Shown here piece after piece: positions 10,851 through 22,629 of a stretch of 64,000 nt of DNA. The stretch is taken from NCBI GenBank assembly GCA_039720395.1, contig JBBPBK010000041.1, positions 62,001 through 126,000 on the forward strand, written 5' to 3'. The notes below the pieces were generated by a model that was not told where the DNA came from, searched no databases, and worked only from the letters and a program-made list of their open reading frames with translations. This DNA is from Liquidambar formosana (taxonomy: Eukaryota; Streptophyta; Magnoliopsida; Saxifragales; Altingiaceae). A program made the translations under genes and the position numbers. Every line of letters begins with the position of its first letter. The stretch's first letter is position 1.

Positions 10851-12848
10851 CTCTCCGGTTGTCCTAGTCTCTCCTCAGGCACTTTGCCACCCACTACTTT
10901 GAACAGAACACTTCCTCCATCTAAGAACCAGCTATTGTCAAATGATATGGGACCAAATTTAGGGTCCTTGAAATGACATTTTTTTCAATATTTACCATTA
11001 TTTATGAGAGGGCAGTAATAGTTTAATGCCTTACTGCCCCCCATTCACACAGACTGATATAACTATGTAAACACAAACACAATGAAGTCATTCAATTTCC
11101 ATGGTAGCCGCCTTTAGAGTTTTGAGACATTTTACATGTCACTATGGTATCCTAATAGAAAAGAAAATCTTCAAAGTGCATGATCAATGACATGGCTATT
11201 ATGTTCACAATTTCACAAACTGAAGAATTTATGCACTAGTAAAGTTTATGGCACCCCACTTCTATAAAAATGCCATACACAGAAAAATAATGTGAATAGA
11301 ACAAACCTTGCATAGAGGACATTTTAAAGAGGAAGGCGGGTGAGAACGCTTGCTACCAACCACTTTACTCCAATGTACAATACAATTGTAGCAAAACTTA
11401 TCTGCAACACAAGACTCATATGCCTAAGTAAACATGATGTACATATATATACAATTATATATAGTACCGTGTTTTCCATCCATATACTTATATTGATGAT
11501 TATTCATCATCACATAGAACTTAAGTGAGCCACAGGCAACATTATGATAAATTGCTCAACTACGCGGCAATAAACTTTATTTTTTTGAACAGTTAAAACT
11601 CAAAAATACACTATTATAACTCTAAAGATGGGGGAAAAGGTGAACAATTAAAGTCATGAAAAATATAATATATTTATCTTGCCTTGGGTGCCCAAAATTC
11701 CCATTTTCTCTTGCTTAAGGAATCAATTTGAATTTTGAAGTGTACAATGAAGTGAGTTGTAAATTGGACATGGTCTAAGCTAATTCACACTTCTCACCAC
11801 AAAAGAAACAATGGTCAAGTCATAATTATAGAAGGTTATCTTAGTCAATAAGACCATGTCCCAATTTACAATTGTCTTAACTCTTAACCAAGTGGTAAGT
11901 TTTGGTCACTTTGGAGCAGACAACGTGGGGGTCAAATCTACTTGATCCTAATAAATAAATAAGACTCCAATTATATTTTATGTACATATACTTCAATAAT
12001 TACTCATTTCTAAGTAGTTTCTCTTCAGTTACGAGGGAGCTTAAAGCTCCTTTTCTTTTTTGTTTCAGAACATATAAAACTTGCAAATTGAATAAATAAA
12101 TAGACAAATTGAAAACCGAGTCTTACTTGTTTTCCATAGCATTGTTATTCTAATTATTAATTTCGTAAATACTCAATACACAATCGTTATTAGGATCTTG
12201 TGAAGCAACCCTGTAGAAATTTCCAATTTTTTCCCTTCGATGGTCCTTTTGATGGGCAAGCAAATGCTATAAAATATAATTAAATTCAATAAAAATTTAC
12301 ATGACAAATTATATTTTTAATATGATTAAACCCACCACAACAAAGCTCTAAACTTCTAATACCAGAGGAAATTTTCGAATGTTTCTACATAAAGGGTTTT
12401 CTATATGGTAATTCGCAGAGGTTTTCAAAAACCCAACTCGTAAAATTGAACAATATACACTTAGAAACAGGAGATTAGTGATAAAACAAAACTTATACTC
12501 TGTTTGGTTGCTGAGAAAGTGTAAGAAAAAGAGAGAAAAAAAGTTAAAATCGTGAATATTAGAATTTTCATTGTTTGGAACCGGAGAAAACATGAAACAT
12601 AAGATTAAACGTTCATTGTTTATTCTTTTCCCTAAGTTTTTCTCGGCAACCAAACAGACTTAGGGAAAAACATAAAAAATAAAATTTTTTAAAAATAAAA
12701 TTAAAAACTAGGGAGAGAGAGATGTACGGAAGCATTGATCCAAATAGGAGTCTTGAGTAATGGGTCCGAGGCAGATGGGACAGGGGTTCGAGTCGTGGGA
12801 AGGGGAAGAGCTGCTCTCATTCTTCTCCCGAGTATTCTCCTCATTCAT
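8064..12848 (-). CDS. RING-finger (C3HC4) E3 ligase, Topors-like, 7 exons
   Basis: Seven exons join in phase with canonical splice sites: 12728-12848, 11307-11401, 9409-9488, 9272-9327, 9035-9147, 8589-8650, 8064-8361. The product is 274 residues. A C3HC4 RING spans residues 23-71: C23, C26, C39, H41, C44, C47 and the final CPLC. Exons 4-5 encode SRAHKYRLQCYYIEPG and WLRREIQALIQ. Exons 6-7 encode EEEVDIIVHHILGLIDSF and FLTGRTDCFVNEVELFLASGLNIVAYDEVY, which resembles the conserved region after the RING in Topors-type ubiquitin ligases. The tail is acidic. It probably transfers ubiquitin to a nuclear or cytosolic substrate that I cannot identify. Start chosen: the first ATG before the RING, in frame. 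Intron 1 (1.3 kb) and intron 2 (1.8 kb) hold repeats. It is the only intact multi-exon gene here and unrelated to its kinase neighbours. Confidence 0.9.
9547..9596. repeat. (AT)n then (GATA)n microsatellite in intron 2
   Basis: A TA run is followed directly by seven TAGA/GATA units. It lies inside intron 2 of the RING-finger gene. Confidence 0.95.
9717..9974. mobile_element. Stowaway-like MITE in intron 2
   Basis: The ends CTCCCTCCGTTCCTAAT and ATTTAGGAATGGAGGGAG are near-perfect inverted repeats. TA precedes the left end; the right TA is lost. Confidence 0.75.
10816..10845. repeat. 30-base poly-C tract in intron 2
   Basis: An uninterrupted C run. On the coding strand of the RING-finger gene it is a G run and could form a G-quadruplex in DNA or pre-mRNA. 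Its exact length is prone to sequencing error. Confidence 0.9.
11875..11950 (+). mobile_element. tRNA-derived SINE-like fragment in intron 1
   Basis: An A-box-like AACCAAGTGG is followed about 40 bases later by a weak B-box-like GGGGTCAAATCT. The spacing fits a tRNA-related SINE head. No poly-A tail or target duplication was found. Confidence 0.35.
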
Positions 12849-13784
12849 TATGCTCCGATACGCTTAGATCAGCTTCGACCAATTTTATCGGATGTCTCTG
12901 AAGAGAGGATTAGCTTCAAACAATACACAAAACGTTCACACATATGAACCGAGGGAGCCAGGGAGGGAGAACGACCCCTGTGGCCTGTGTTGTCTTTCCC
13001 AAATGAATTGTAGGACTCAAGCTGGTGGCTGTCTGAAGACTGTGAGCCCAACTCGGAGAATTTGGGCCATAATGGGCAAGATCTTGACCCCAGTCAAGAG
13101 CTATTTCTGATCATGATCAGTCTTATGAGAAAATACTTGCCCCCACCCAAGGTGAACCCCCTCTTACTTATATTTCGCCACTTATCTAAATAAATGTATT
13201 CTTATGTATATATGTATTCCTATGTTTACATAATTATAAGCACATTTTTATAAATTCATATTTGCATGTTATTTGTTTATTTTAAATTTTAAGATAATTA
13301 CGTGTTTACATGTTCATATCCATGTATCTGTTTATTCTTGTTTTTAATTTCATATTTTTCTTAAGCCTATTAAAAAAAAAAAAAAGAAAAAAAAAAACCG
13401 AAGCTTTGTGCTAGTGACAGTGCTGACTCCAACCAATGTTAGAGGCAAAGCCCACTAAACCGTCTTCCCGCCTCATATGTAGTTCGAGAGATCGAATTCC
13501 TTGAAGTCGGGAAGGCAAGGACGCGCAAGCATCCACCCTTTTTGAGCTTGAAGGTGCCCTGATCCTGAAATGCCAGGATTTCCCTTAGAGCTTGTATTAG
13601 TGTTCAGCTTAAACCTTTAAAGCAAGATCAAAGTTTCGAGTGAATTTACACTTGATGTTTGACATTAGGCTTGGTTTGGAGAGTTTCTTTGTGGATTTCT
13701 GCCTGGTAAAAATCTTGGGCCTTAAAAATGATAAATTGGATCGAGTCCCTTGGTTGGACAGAGGTGGGCTTAAGGGCCCTTATA
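12849..13784. other. 5-prime flank of the RING-finger gene, no other gene seen
   Basis: The first 70 bases upstream of the ATG are shared with 32471-32540, so the proximal promoter or 5-prime UTR was duplicated together with exon 1. The rest differs from gamma and holds an A-rich tract near 13371-13397. Confidence 0.5.
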
Positions 13785-13970
13785 TGTTCCTCCAGCCCCG
13801 GAAAGTCCAATGTTGCAGTAGCCAATTGGAGAGATTAGATGAGGGGTGATGCAACTGGGAAAGCAACTCAATCTCAGTCTTGAATGAAATCTCAGGGCTC
13901 CATTGTGTGACCCCTTTGGGTCAGCCTCTTGATCGCAACCATTGTGTTGCCACCATCAACATGACCTTAA
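13785..13970 (-). pseudogene. Kinase N-lobe relic, beta copy
   Basis: On the minus strand, DGGNTMVAIKRL (beta-2, beta-3 with the ATP-binding Lys) is followed after a disrupted stretch by KTEIELLSQLHHP and a decayed LIGYC. In-frame stops separate them. The paralogous relic is at 33625-33815. Confidence 0.7.
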
Positions 13971-14799
13971 TTTGTACATGCTGATTGTTGGTTTTTTGGT
14001 TCCATGTGAGTCTGTCATTTGTTGACCAAAATTATAGTGGCTGCATGTCATTACTCATTAGCAAGCAGATGGTGAAGAAAATTTGCACATCATTAGCTCA
14101 GGTTGAAATATTGGGCTGCTAGGGGATTTTTCACGCATGAAGTGAAATACTAGTGGACAAAGCTCACTTGATTTTCCGAAATATTTATTGATTGGATATA
14201 ATATTATAATTTATATAATACTATATCTCATTTGCATTTTTGTTTATAAAAGAGAGAATATATTTCTCTAAAAAAATAAAAATAAAAGGGAGTACTCCTC
14301 CATCGATATGACCTTAACCCTAATTTCTATATATACTATGGATATAGCGCAGTCACTCCAATCAACCCAAAAATATATAAAATAAGGCTATGGAAGAATA
14401 CATATTGTATTAGTATCTTACGTACACAGTCAACATTCCAATATATATGTATATACGACAACCTACCACGTGTATCTATACATCACTAAAATATTTCACA
14501 AAATTAGATTTATTATTATTATTATTATTATAAGAATAAATTTTTATATATCACATAAAAAAAAATTCATACATTTCAATAAAATTCAATTCCAACATAC
14601 CCTAAAATTAAAATATACTCCGTAATAATTATCAAGGGTGTTAAAAGAATATATCTCTAGTTGTACTAGGCTTAGGAGTGAGAGACAATTAATTCCACTT
14701 TTAAACTTAGTTTCCCTTGTAATGAAATTCTTCTTGCTGTTCGCCCGTGAACGTAAGCTAATGCTACATGGTATATAAGTTATCATGTTACATGGTATA

Positions 14800-14985
14800 A
14801 CCGTTGTCCAGAATAATTTCTGGTGAGAGGGCAAAGAACCCAAAATGAAGCTTTTGTGCTTGAGGAATTGGGTTTGTATATATCCAAACACCATGATAGC
14901 CCACAGCAAGAGCCACCGCGCTCCTTGGTCTTCCTCATTGACTAGGAAATTAATTCTCCGTAAGCAAGTACGCATATCTTTGTCC
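14800..14985 (-). pseudogene. Kinase N-terminal relic, beta copy
   Basis: The minus strand reads VNEEDQGARWLLLWAIMVFG, close to the N terminus of kinase B (MRANEEDQGLRFFLWTITVV). It is separated from the N-lobe relic by about 800 bp of unrelated AT-rich sequence that gamma also has, so the split predates the duplication. The paralogous relic is at 34640-35010. Confidence 0.6.
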
Positions 14986-15344
14986 TTGGGGGTATGCAGT
15001 TTTGCATATTGTTGACATGCTAATTGATTGACTACTCATTAATTCCTTTTGGTTCAACCCGGTGGAAACGATCTTTAATAAAACAAAAATTGCGTTTTCA
15101 TTATGATTATGGTCTTACATAACCGCGAAGGAAAAATGATTCCAAGACGAAAACTAAAAAGTAGGACTCTTCTACAACCAGAGATAGAAGATTTGATAAT
15201 TACCGAGACTGGGAGAATTAATCGCTTCCTATTCATCAAAACACAAAAAGTTTGCATGAATTTCAATTTAATTAATTTGGATTTTTCGCTTTATATGAGC
15301 GTACACATATAATTAGCTACTTCTAAAGGATGGATGGATTTGAA

Positions 15345-15445
15345 ACTCACAAAGGTAGCTTAGATGGCAAAGAATCATAACTTAAGAATCATAAGTCCCG
15401 AATTCGATTTTCAATCACTATCGGATGCACGGACAACGCACTATA
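15345..15445 (+). mobile_element. tRNA-derived SINE-like fragment, beta copy
   Basis: GTAGCTTAGATGG (A-box-like) and CCGAATTCGATT (B-box-like) stand in tRNA spacing. The gamma copy at 36175-36265 keeps a better B box (GAGTTTGATTC). It is shared by both blocks, so it is older than the duplication. Confidence 0.45.
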
Positions 15446-15792
15446 ATATCTAACAACTAAAAAGTACTAAACAGTTGCTCAACTGATCAATGCTGAAATG
15501 ATATCATAAACAGCACAGAATATGAGACAAAATACGAAGGGCATGTACAATAGCAAGATATAGTTCTCATTGTTATGGAATGATTATTCAGCAAGGTTTG
15601 GATATATGTGTATATATGCCAATGGCCTTAGGTCTAATGGCATGTCACATTCCAATAAGGGTGTGCAGTTTGCGGAGGTTTTGGTTTAGATGTACTCTGT
15701 GTGGGTGCGTATGTGGGTGTGTGTTCTTCTATATATCATTTGTTTAAAAAAAAAAAACCGAGGGAGGAAGAAAGTTATATGTATGTGTGTAG

Positions 15793-15890
15793 TCTTGACA
15801 AAGGGAGTATAAGAAATTGTATCTCGTGCATTAATCAAAATATAACCCAAAAACTACTAATACACGAGGTACAATCCCCTTTATGATTGA
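15793..15890. repeat. Small fold-back element downstream of kinase A
   Basis: TTGTATCTCGTGCATTA and TAATACACGAGGTACAA are inverted around a short loop. A diverged copy lies at 37990-38075 downstream of kinase C, and related hairpins occur in the two solo LTRs. Confidence 0.5.
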
Positions 15891-15931
15891 TCACCTCATT
15901 GGCTGTAGGCTGTAGCATGGGATTTCCTCAT

Positions 15932-17113
15932 TTACGTTCCTTTGACACTACCAGAATCAAAACTAGGAAAGCTCCGTTCACTAGCACTTGAAGTCGACAC
16001 ACGTCCACTTTGGCTTGAGACCACGTCGTTGTGAGCAGAGGTGATGGACTCACCAAATGACATGCCCCGATAAATGTCTTCATTGTCATCAGAAGAATCG
16101 TTTTCCTCGTTCGCGGTGTCTGCGCTTTCTTGCAGCTGCAGTGCAAACTCAAGGCCTTCCACCACATCTCCCATCATGGGTCTTTCAATTCCTTTGGCGC
16201 GTATGCAGCTCTTGGCGATGGTCACAAATTCCTTCAAACAAACAGGTGCGATTCTCCCCATCAGGCAAGGATCAATGATCTCATCAATGGTCCCATTCCG
16301 AATACAACTCTGAACCCACTCGGCTAACCGGTGGTTCTCAACATCGAGCTTAAGATCCACTGCTTTCCTAGCAGACAATACCTCAAACAACACCACGCCA
16401 AATGCATACACATCAGATTTCTCCGTCAGTTCCAATTTTTGAAAATATTCCGGGTCCGAATACCCGTATGTGTACGCGAAGCTGTCAGTCTCAGTCCTCG
16501 CATTGGGCATACCGGACGGACATATTAAGGAGAACTTGACATTCGAAATCTTAGCCACCCACTTCTCGTCCAACAATATGTTGCTGCTCTTCACGTTTCT
16601 GTGAATGATAGTCTGCTTCCCACCTGTGTGAAGAAAGTGTAATCCTTTAGCTGCATCTATGCATATCTCAAGCCTCTGCTTCCACGGCAGAGGTTCCTTA
16701 TTGCCTATTCCATGTAGGTGACTATATAGAGTCCCATTGATCATGTAATCATATACAAGGATCATCTCACGTTTTTGGTCGCAGTAGCCAATGAGAGAGG
16801 CGATATGAGGGTGACGGAGCTGTGAGAGCAACTCAATCTCAGTGTTGAACTCATTTAATCCCTCGTTTGAGTTATACCTCTTGATGGAAACCATGGTGTT
16901 GCCGCCGTCGATACAACCTTTGTATATGTTGCCAAAACTGTCTCTGCCGATGATAAAAGCAGTGTCAAAGTTGTTGGTGGCCTTTTGGATTACGGCGAGT
17001 GAGAAATGCCGGCAGGGTTTATGGCGCGAAGATGAAGCTCTTGCCCTCGAGGAATGGGATTTGTTTGCATCCCGCCACCATGATAGTCCACAGCAAGAAT
17101 CGCTCCCCTTCAT
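15932..17113 (-). CDS. FERONIA-like cytoplasmic pseudokinase A
   Basis: This intronless 393-residue protein has a short Cys/Ser/Arg-rich N terminus, then a kinase domain (about 36-330) of the CrRLK1L/FERONIA type, then an acidic Ser-rich tail. There is no signal peptide, ectodomain or membrane segment. The Gly loop is degraded (IGRDSFGNIY). The ATP-binding Lys (K78, VSIK) and alpha-C Glu (E92) remain. The catalytic HRD is HRN (171-173), so the base Asp is lost, and DFG is NVK (191-193), so the metal-binding Asp is lost. LTEKSDVYAFGVVLFEVL and GIERPMMGDVVEGLEFALQLQESAD are family hallmarks. The protein should fold as a kinase but not phosphorylate; a scaffold, decoy or allosteric role is inference. 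Start: ATG at 17113, conserved in copy C. Paralogue C has the same two lesions, so they predate the duplication. Confidence 0.85.
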   Translation of the reverse strand: MKGSDSCCGLSWWRDANKSHSSRARASSSRHKPCRHFSLAVIQKATNNFDTAFIIGRDSFGNIYKGCIDGGNTMVSIKRYNSNEGLNEFNTEIELLSQLRHPHIASLIGYCDQKREMILVYDYMINGTLYSHLHGIGNKEPLPWKQRLEICIDAAKGLHFLHTGGKQTIIHRNVKSSNILLDEKWVAKISNVKFSLICPSGMPNARTETDSFAYTYGYSDPEYFQKLELTEKSDVYAFGVVLFEVLSARKAVDLKLDVENHRLAEWVQSCIRNGTIDEIIDPCLMGRIAPVCLKEFVTIAKSCIRAKGIERPMMGDVVEGLEFALQLQESADTANEENDSSDDNEDIYRGMSFGESITSAHNDVVSSQSGRVSTSSASERSFPSFDSGSVKGT

Positions 17114-18384
17114 CTTCCTAGTTCCCCGGGAATGTAAGTTCTCGATCCGTATATATCAATGTCTTGGGATATGCGATTTTGTAGTTGTTAATCCTTATTT
17201 GATGCAGATTTATTTTGTCTTTTTGCTGTTTGGAAATTTTTTATGAATAGACAAACCACGTAGAATGTCATTAAATCAAATTTTAATATTCAAATTAGTC
17301 GAGCGAGTGGGAGTACTTCCTCTCCCGACAAGGCCACTAGGTAAGGAGAGTCAATTTCTGGAACACCACCAAGAAGGAACGACGCACCTTTCTGCGCCGG
17401 GTTGGATACGATCATGACGGATTTGGAACTTTAACTTCATGGTAAAGTTATTGTTGAATTGATTCCACATGGCAAGAAAAAAGAAGAACGGTTCGGAATC
17501 CGGATCCCTATTGGGACCATCAAGAAAGAATCAACGTGTCAAGCACGGCAACCTTCTTTCCATTGACTCCGCTGCTGGGGATCCATATCATTTTCCAAAC
17601 TGAAATTTCTTTCTGAATGAATGAAGTCGTGAGACTTGCCTTATTGTCCTGTTATCCATCGTCAACAAAACACAAAGTACGAACTAGACATTTTTTCCCT
17701 CTTTTTTTCTTCAGTTTGGTAACATGCATGCATGCATGAAGAGCGGGATGTCTATTTCTTCAACTAGAACTAGCTAGGAGGTTGTGCTTGCCTTCCTGGC
17801 TTGGGGGGAATTACGGTTTGATCATGCGCTTGCAATATGATTCTATGAATCAGATCAAGACACAGACCTAATTAATGACAGTCCTCACACGATTAATTTG
17901 GGCCAAATTATTACAGTCAGAGGAAATTCTATAATTCTTTTAAATATTTAATCAAAATGGAAACTTTTCCCTCATTTCATCAAAATGGTAAGAGAGATGT
18001 TTTGGATCGATTCCTTGATAAGAAAGTGAGAATGAGAAACTGTATTTATTTACTTTTCCCCATTAGGATAAGAAAATCAACACAATCACAAGCTAGGTTT
18101 ACCAATCAAATCATTGGAAATAAATAGTCATTGTTTTGCCAAAAAAATTTGATTTTTTTTTTTATATTTTTTTTCCAAAGCAAAAATATTTCTAGGGTCC
18201 ACCCTACCTAAGCAGGGCAATGCCATTCTTCCACACCCAATGAACTTTTAGACCAAAAGCTTATAATAATGGGCAGAGAGGAGTGGTAAATCTCCATTGC
18301 CATCATTACGTATATTGTCATTATTTTTTGGTATAAAATTCATTTTGTAGGCCGAAAGAAAAATTTATAATAACTAATTAAAGC
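17114..18384. other. Upstream region of kinase A, no gene seen
   Basis: About 230 bp next to the start codon are conserved with 39296-39440 upstream of kinase C and likely hold the promoter and 5-prime UTR. A run of RY motifs (CATGCATGCATGCATG) lies near 17725-17738. Sequence to about 18360 continues to match gamma 39440-40200. Confidence 0.5.
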
Positions 18385-18572
18385 GATAATTGATGCCAAT
18401 TGAGGATTGACTTAGTTGGTAAAGATCAAATTCTTCACTCATAAGACTTAGGTTTGATTCTCACTGCAAACAGTATTTTTTAGTGAACAATCATTTCTGT
18501 CTAATGTAACTATGTAAGCTCTCCCCTCACCTAAACTTGTTTTGCCAAAAAAAAAAAAAAAAAAAAAAAAAC
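18385..18572 (+). mobile_element. tRNA-derived SINE with poly-A tail
   Basis: GACTTAGTTGGTAAA (A-box region) and GGTTTGATTCTC (B-box) are followed by a unique body and an A tract (about 18548-18571). Gamma has no such insert between AATAACAAAAGCG and AGAATTCTC near 40200-40220, so the insertion is private to beta. A diverged target duplication (CGATAATT / CGAGAATT) is possible. Confidence 0.7.
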
Positions 18573-19156
18573 CGCCGAGAATTCAATACTCTTCGAAGCT
18601 CTATTCTACATATATCATTGCAGCTGATCATTACTTCGGCTAACGTCTCAACCTCTGGTTTCATCATCATTACTAGTGGTTTTAGAGGAAAACGTATTAA
18701 CCGGCCGCTGTTACTTTGTGTAAAAATATGATATATTAAGGAAAGGATGTCTGCCACTCAACTTGAGTGGAGGAGCTGATTGTCTTTCTATTTACATGGA
18801 AAAAGCTAGGTCATACGTACAAAGAGTAAAGAAATAATTCTACAGACACATAAAGATCAAAATTAGTGCATGGGCCACCTCGTGGGGAGGGGAGTCTAAA
18901 TGATTTGCCCGTGGGTCAATTAGGATGACCCAACGCCTGACTCAACCCCTACTAAGGGCTGGTCATCATAATTGACCCACCTAATTATTCAAATAGCAAA
19001 GCTCAAAAAAAAGAAAAAAAAAAAAAAAAGTGGTCTGCAAAAATGGAAGAGGTCATAAGTTTCATTTGAGACGGAGTCTTTCTCTTTCTAAGTGCCAAGA
19101 ATATTGACAGGTGGATTTCGATCCGCAATACACACAAAAGACCGTTTTCTTTTAAG
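18573..19156. other. Paralogous spacer without a gene
   Basis: Most of it matches gamma around 48030-48600, including GGGGAGTCTAAATGA and TTTCATTTGAGACGG. Poly-A runs are present. I see no coding signal. Confidence 0.5.
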
Positions 19157-20158
19157 GTAAATTACATTAAGAACCCTTTTAGGATCTAATTATTATAAAT
19201 ACACCTTCTCACGTTTTTGAAATTATATTGACACTCTTTACTTTACAAAATAAACTATAAAAAGACCCCTCTCTCTAACTTTTGTCAATTAATCCATTAA
19301 ATCATGTTTAAATTTTTTCAAAAAACCCTAACTACCCTTATTGGATGATAACTTCCATGTTAAATGCATATAACTTATTAGTCTAACACGTTCATCTAAC
19401 ACTTTTGAATTTTCTTATTATTATTGATAAACAACTAAAAGATAATATATATATATAAGAAAAATGCTAAAAAGTTTAAATTTTCTATCCAATTGATGTG
19501 GTAACTATTAGATTTACTCCTTACAAACAATTATTTATTTAATTAAATTTTTAATTAATTTGCAAAAAAAAAAAAAAATGATTTGCTAACTTGCCACCTC
19601 TTTTGAATTAGTAGATTTGGGCAAAAAATAAAAAAAAGGGGTTATGTAGCATGACTCCTATGTGGCAATAAATGAAAAGAATTATTTCAATGGGGATGTA
19701 CGTATAGAGGTGGCAAATGAAGTGGAAACTTGACAAATCAATTTTTTTTTTTCACATCAATTAAAAGTTTAATTAAGTAGATAATTGTTTTTAATGAGCA
19801 AATTTGACAACTGCCACATCAATTTGACAAAAAATTTAACCTTTTGGCATTTTTCTTATATATATATATAGTATCTTTTAGTTGTTTATCAATAAATAAA
19901 ATCAAATCAAATGTGCTGGATGAATGTGTTGGACTGATGAGTTATATGCATTTAACATGGAAGTTGTCATCCAATAAGGGTAGTTAGGGTATTTAAAAAA
20001 AAATTGAGAGTGAATTAACGGATTAATGGACGGAGGTCAGAGGGATGAGTATTTTTGTAGTTTACTTTATAAAATAGGGGTCTTAATGTAATTTCAGAGA
20101 CGTTAAGGGGTGTATCTATAATTGTCAGATTCTAGAAGGGATCTTACATAATGTAATT
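19157..20158. mobile_element. 1.0 kb long-inverted-repeat (fold-back) element
   Basis: The two halves are extended, imperfect inverted copies: AAATTACATTAAGA and TCTTAATGTAATTT near the ends, ATGTTAAATGCATATAAC and GTTATATGCATTTAACAT, then AGAAAAATGCTAAAAAG and CTTTTGGCATTTTTCT inside. An inner inverted unit (19460-19860) may be a nested MITE. Gamma lacks it (junction near 48582). There is no transposase. Confidence 0.75.
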
Positions 20159-20631
20159 TTTTTATTACCAATAATATCATAGGCTTTTAAGTCAAGCCGC
20201 CATTCATTCAACAAAAGAATCAGACAGTTTTTAAAGGTTGAAATCAAAAGGAAATCGATTATTTCTTTATTTCTCTATTGAAATTGCATGGTGGGAGGCT
20301 AGGGGTGGGACAGTGGGGCTCTTAAGCAAACGGAATTCAAGTCAATTCATATGAATTTTGAACATTAGGTAAGTAAAAAATGATGTAGAAATGTTCAAAT
20401 CGATTGTACTTTTGAATATCCAAAGGCTTTGTTGGGGTTTTAATTAGATAGAAGATAGAATTCGAAGGAACAAATAAACTATCAGGCAGCACTACTTAAA
20501 AGAGTTTGGATTCGGTGCGTGTTGGGTTTGTTACAATCATTAGACGAGTATTTAGACCGCTTGAATTAAAATTTGAAGCTATTTTAGTAATTTCAATAAC
20601 AACCTTTGATGCTTTAATCAAAGCATCAAAA

Positions 20632-22049
20632 TAGAGAGCCGAAAATTGTGACACGTGACGTAGCTTCTCATCTGGTAGAAGAAATTTCCCTTGATGAAAC
20701 AACGTTATTCAAGTGCGTTTTGGCTCCCAAACGCTTCGTTAACGGTGCATCTCATCGTTATCCCTAAAAACTCTGCGTTTTGCCCATTTGAAGCAAAAAG
20801 CCTCTCCTACGATCTCCCAAAAGGAAACCATCTCTCTTGCCAGGGCGTTGATCTGCATTGATTCAAATATGGTCTCGTCGGAGACCCATTTGCCATGGCA
20901 ATTCTCACTGCTCGTTGGTGCTGTGAGGGAAGGAGAGGATGATGATGAGGAAATTCTAGGAGCGAATGGCATGGGAAAAGCAAAAATAAAACACAAAATA
21001 AAAATAAAAATCCTTGTGTTCTCTGCCATAACCCTCTTCTTCCTTCACCGTAAACCTCGAACCAGGCCATTAACCCATTCATTAGTTCATTGCACCACAA
21101 CCCAAACCTTGACAAACCCCATCACCCCCACTCTTGTTCTCACAAATTGAACCTCCATGGCCATGTATCAAGAATAAAAAAATGAGGAAAATTTAAAAAG
21201 ATGAGAAGGGGGCTCCTTTAGTAAATGGAAGAGGCATCTCTGACAATGTATGGGATTTCACAGCAGGGTGAGTTGAATCTGAACGGCGGGGTTATCACAG
21301 CAGGCAGATCTGTTTTGCTTCAAATGGGCAAAAAATAGGGAAAAAACTAGCACAAATCTAGCAGATTTGGGAAAAAATATCAGTTCGATGGTTATGGCAA
21401 TAGTCATGAGTTTTCTTGTTCCTATTTTTTTTTTATAATTTATTTATTTACAATTTAGGGTTCTTGATCTTAAAGGAGGCAGCGCCGGCAAGGAGTGTTG
21501 GTGGGGGAGGCGGTGGGTGCTAGCCCGTTGCTGCTGCTTCTTTCTTTTTCCTTCTTCGAATTTTTTTTTCCTTTCCTTTTTTTTTTTTTTTTTTTTTGGT
21601 TGTTGTTTTCTAAAATCTACCACCTCCATGGTCTTGGTGTGTTGGGGGTAGCATTGGGAGATGGTGGGGGAGGTGGTGCGGCAGGGATGGTTTCATTTGA
21701 GAGGGAGCCGGAGTTGGGGTTTTGGTGGGGGCTAAAACATGTGACGGCAATGCTGCGGTGGGTTCTTCTGAAAAGATGAAACTCAGCTATGTCACTTCTA
21801 GAGAAATGAAGATGGGTTATTCTGGGTTTTAAGAATGGCAGGGATGACAAAAAGGCAAAACACAGCGTTTTGGGATAATGGTGAGATGCGCCGTTAACGA
21901 TGTGTTTGGAAGCCAAAACGCACTTGAATGGGGTCGTTTTATCAAGTGAAATTTCTTCCACCGATGGATGAGAAGTTATGATAGGTGTTGCAACCCTCGG
22001 CACCTCGGCACGGTGCCGAGAAAACATAGCCTTAGCATTGAATCCGCTC
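20632..22049. mobile_element. MULE-type TIR element with empty paralogous site
   Basis: The flanking repeats are GCATCAAAA (left, 20623-20631) and CCATCAAAA (right), a 9 bp Mutator-type target duplication with one change. Gamma near 52163-52185 has a single GCATCAAAA. Long inverted ends of about 150 bp match at roughly 85%, for example CTTCTCATC, CAAGTGCGTTTTGGCT and CGTTAACGG. A second inverted pair (TTTTGCCCATTTGAAGC at about 20778 and its complement at about 21308) sits inside. The interior has no transposase but holds richer-GC stretches with ORFs on both strands, possibly captured sequence. Confidence 0.8.
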
Positions 22050-22289
22050 CCATCAAAACACTCATCCAATAACTGTAATTAAATCGAGAATGGTATTGTG
22101 GTTTTGAAACCCATTATCGAATCCAAAACTCCTATTTAAAAATAAAGAAAATGCTAGTAATCAAGTTGGCGTGATAAATGACGTGGCATGTCTTGTTTCT
22201 CACTCGTACCATTTATGTGATATTGCCATGCCAGAGATCGATGGAGGAAAGATGATCAAAGTGATAGTCTGTCCAAGTGCAATTTAAAA

Positions 22290-22620
22290 ACAACTAGAGC
22301 CATCTTGAGGGCATGGACGCACCACATGATGCACCGAATGACATGCCTGATAAATGTATTCATTGTGAAAACTCATCACCAGAATCACTTTCCTCGCTCA
22401 TTGCATGATTTGCATGGGTGCTTTAATTCCTGCAGCTGCAATGCGAACTTAAGGCCTTAAACCACATCCCCCATCGTGGTTCTTTCGACTCCATTACTCT
22501 GGGCGACGGCCACAAATTCCTTCCAACAAACTGGTGCGATTTTTCCCTTCAGAAAAGGATCAATAATTTGATCAATGGTCGGTCATGTTCCGAATAAAGT
22601 ATTGAGCCCACTTGATTAGA
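22290..22620 (-). pseudogene. Kinase C-terminal relic, beta copy
   Basis: This is the same relic as 4735-5093 and 53110-53525: minus-strand IIDP-like, APVCLKEFVAVAQS-like and ERTTM-like pieces with frameshifts. It ends just before the fold-back MITE at about 22630. Confidence 0.65.
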
Positions 22621-22629
22621 TTTAAGGGG

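Noticed and set aside
21617..22069. 150-residue minus-strand ORF
   Set aside because: Runs across the inverted end of the MULE and out of the element; composition is not gene-like and no family is recognised.
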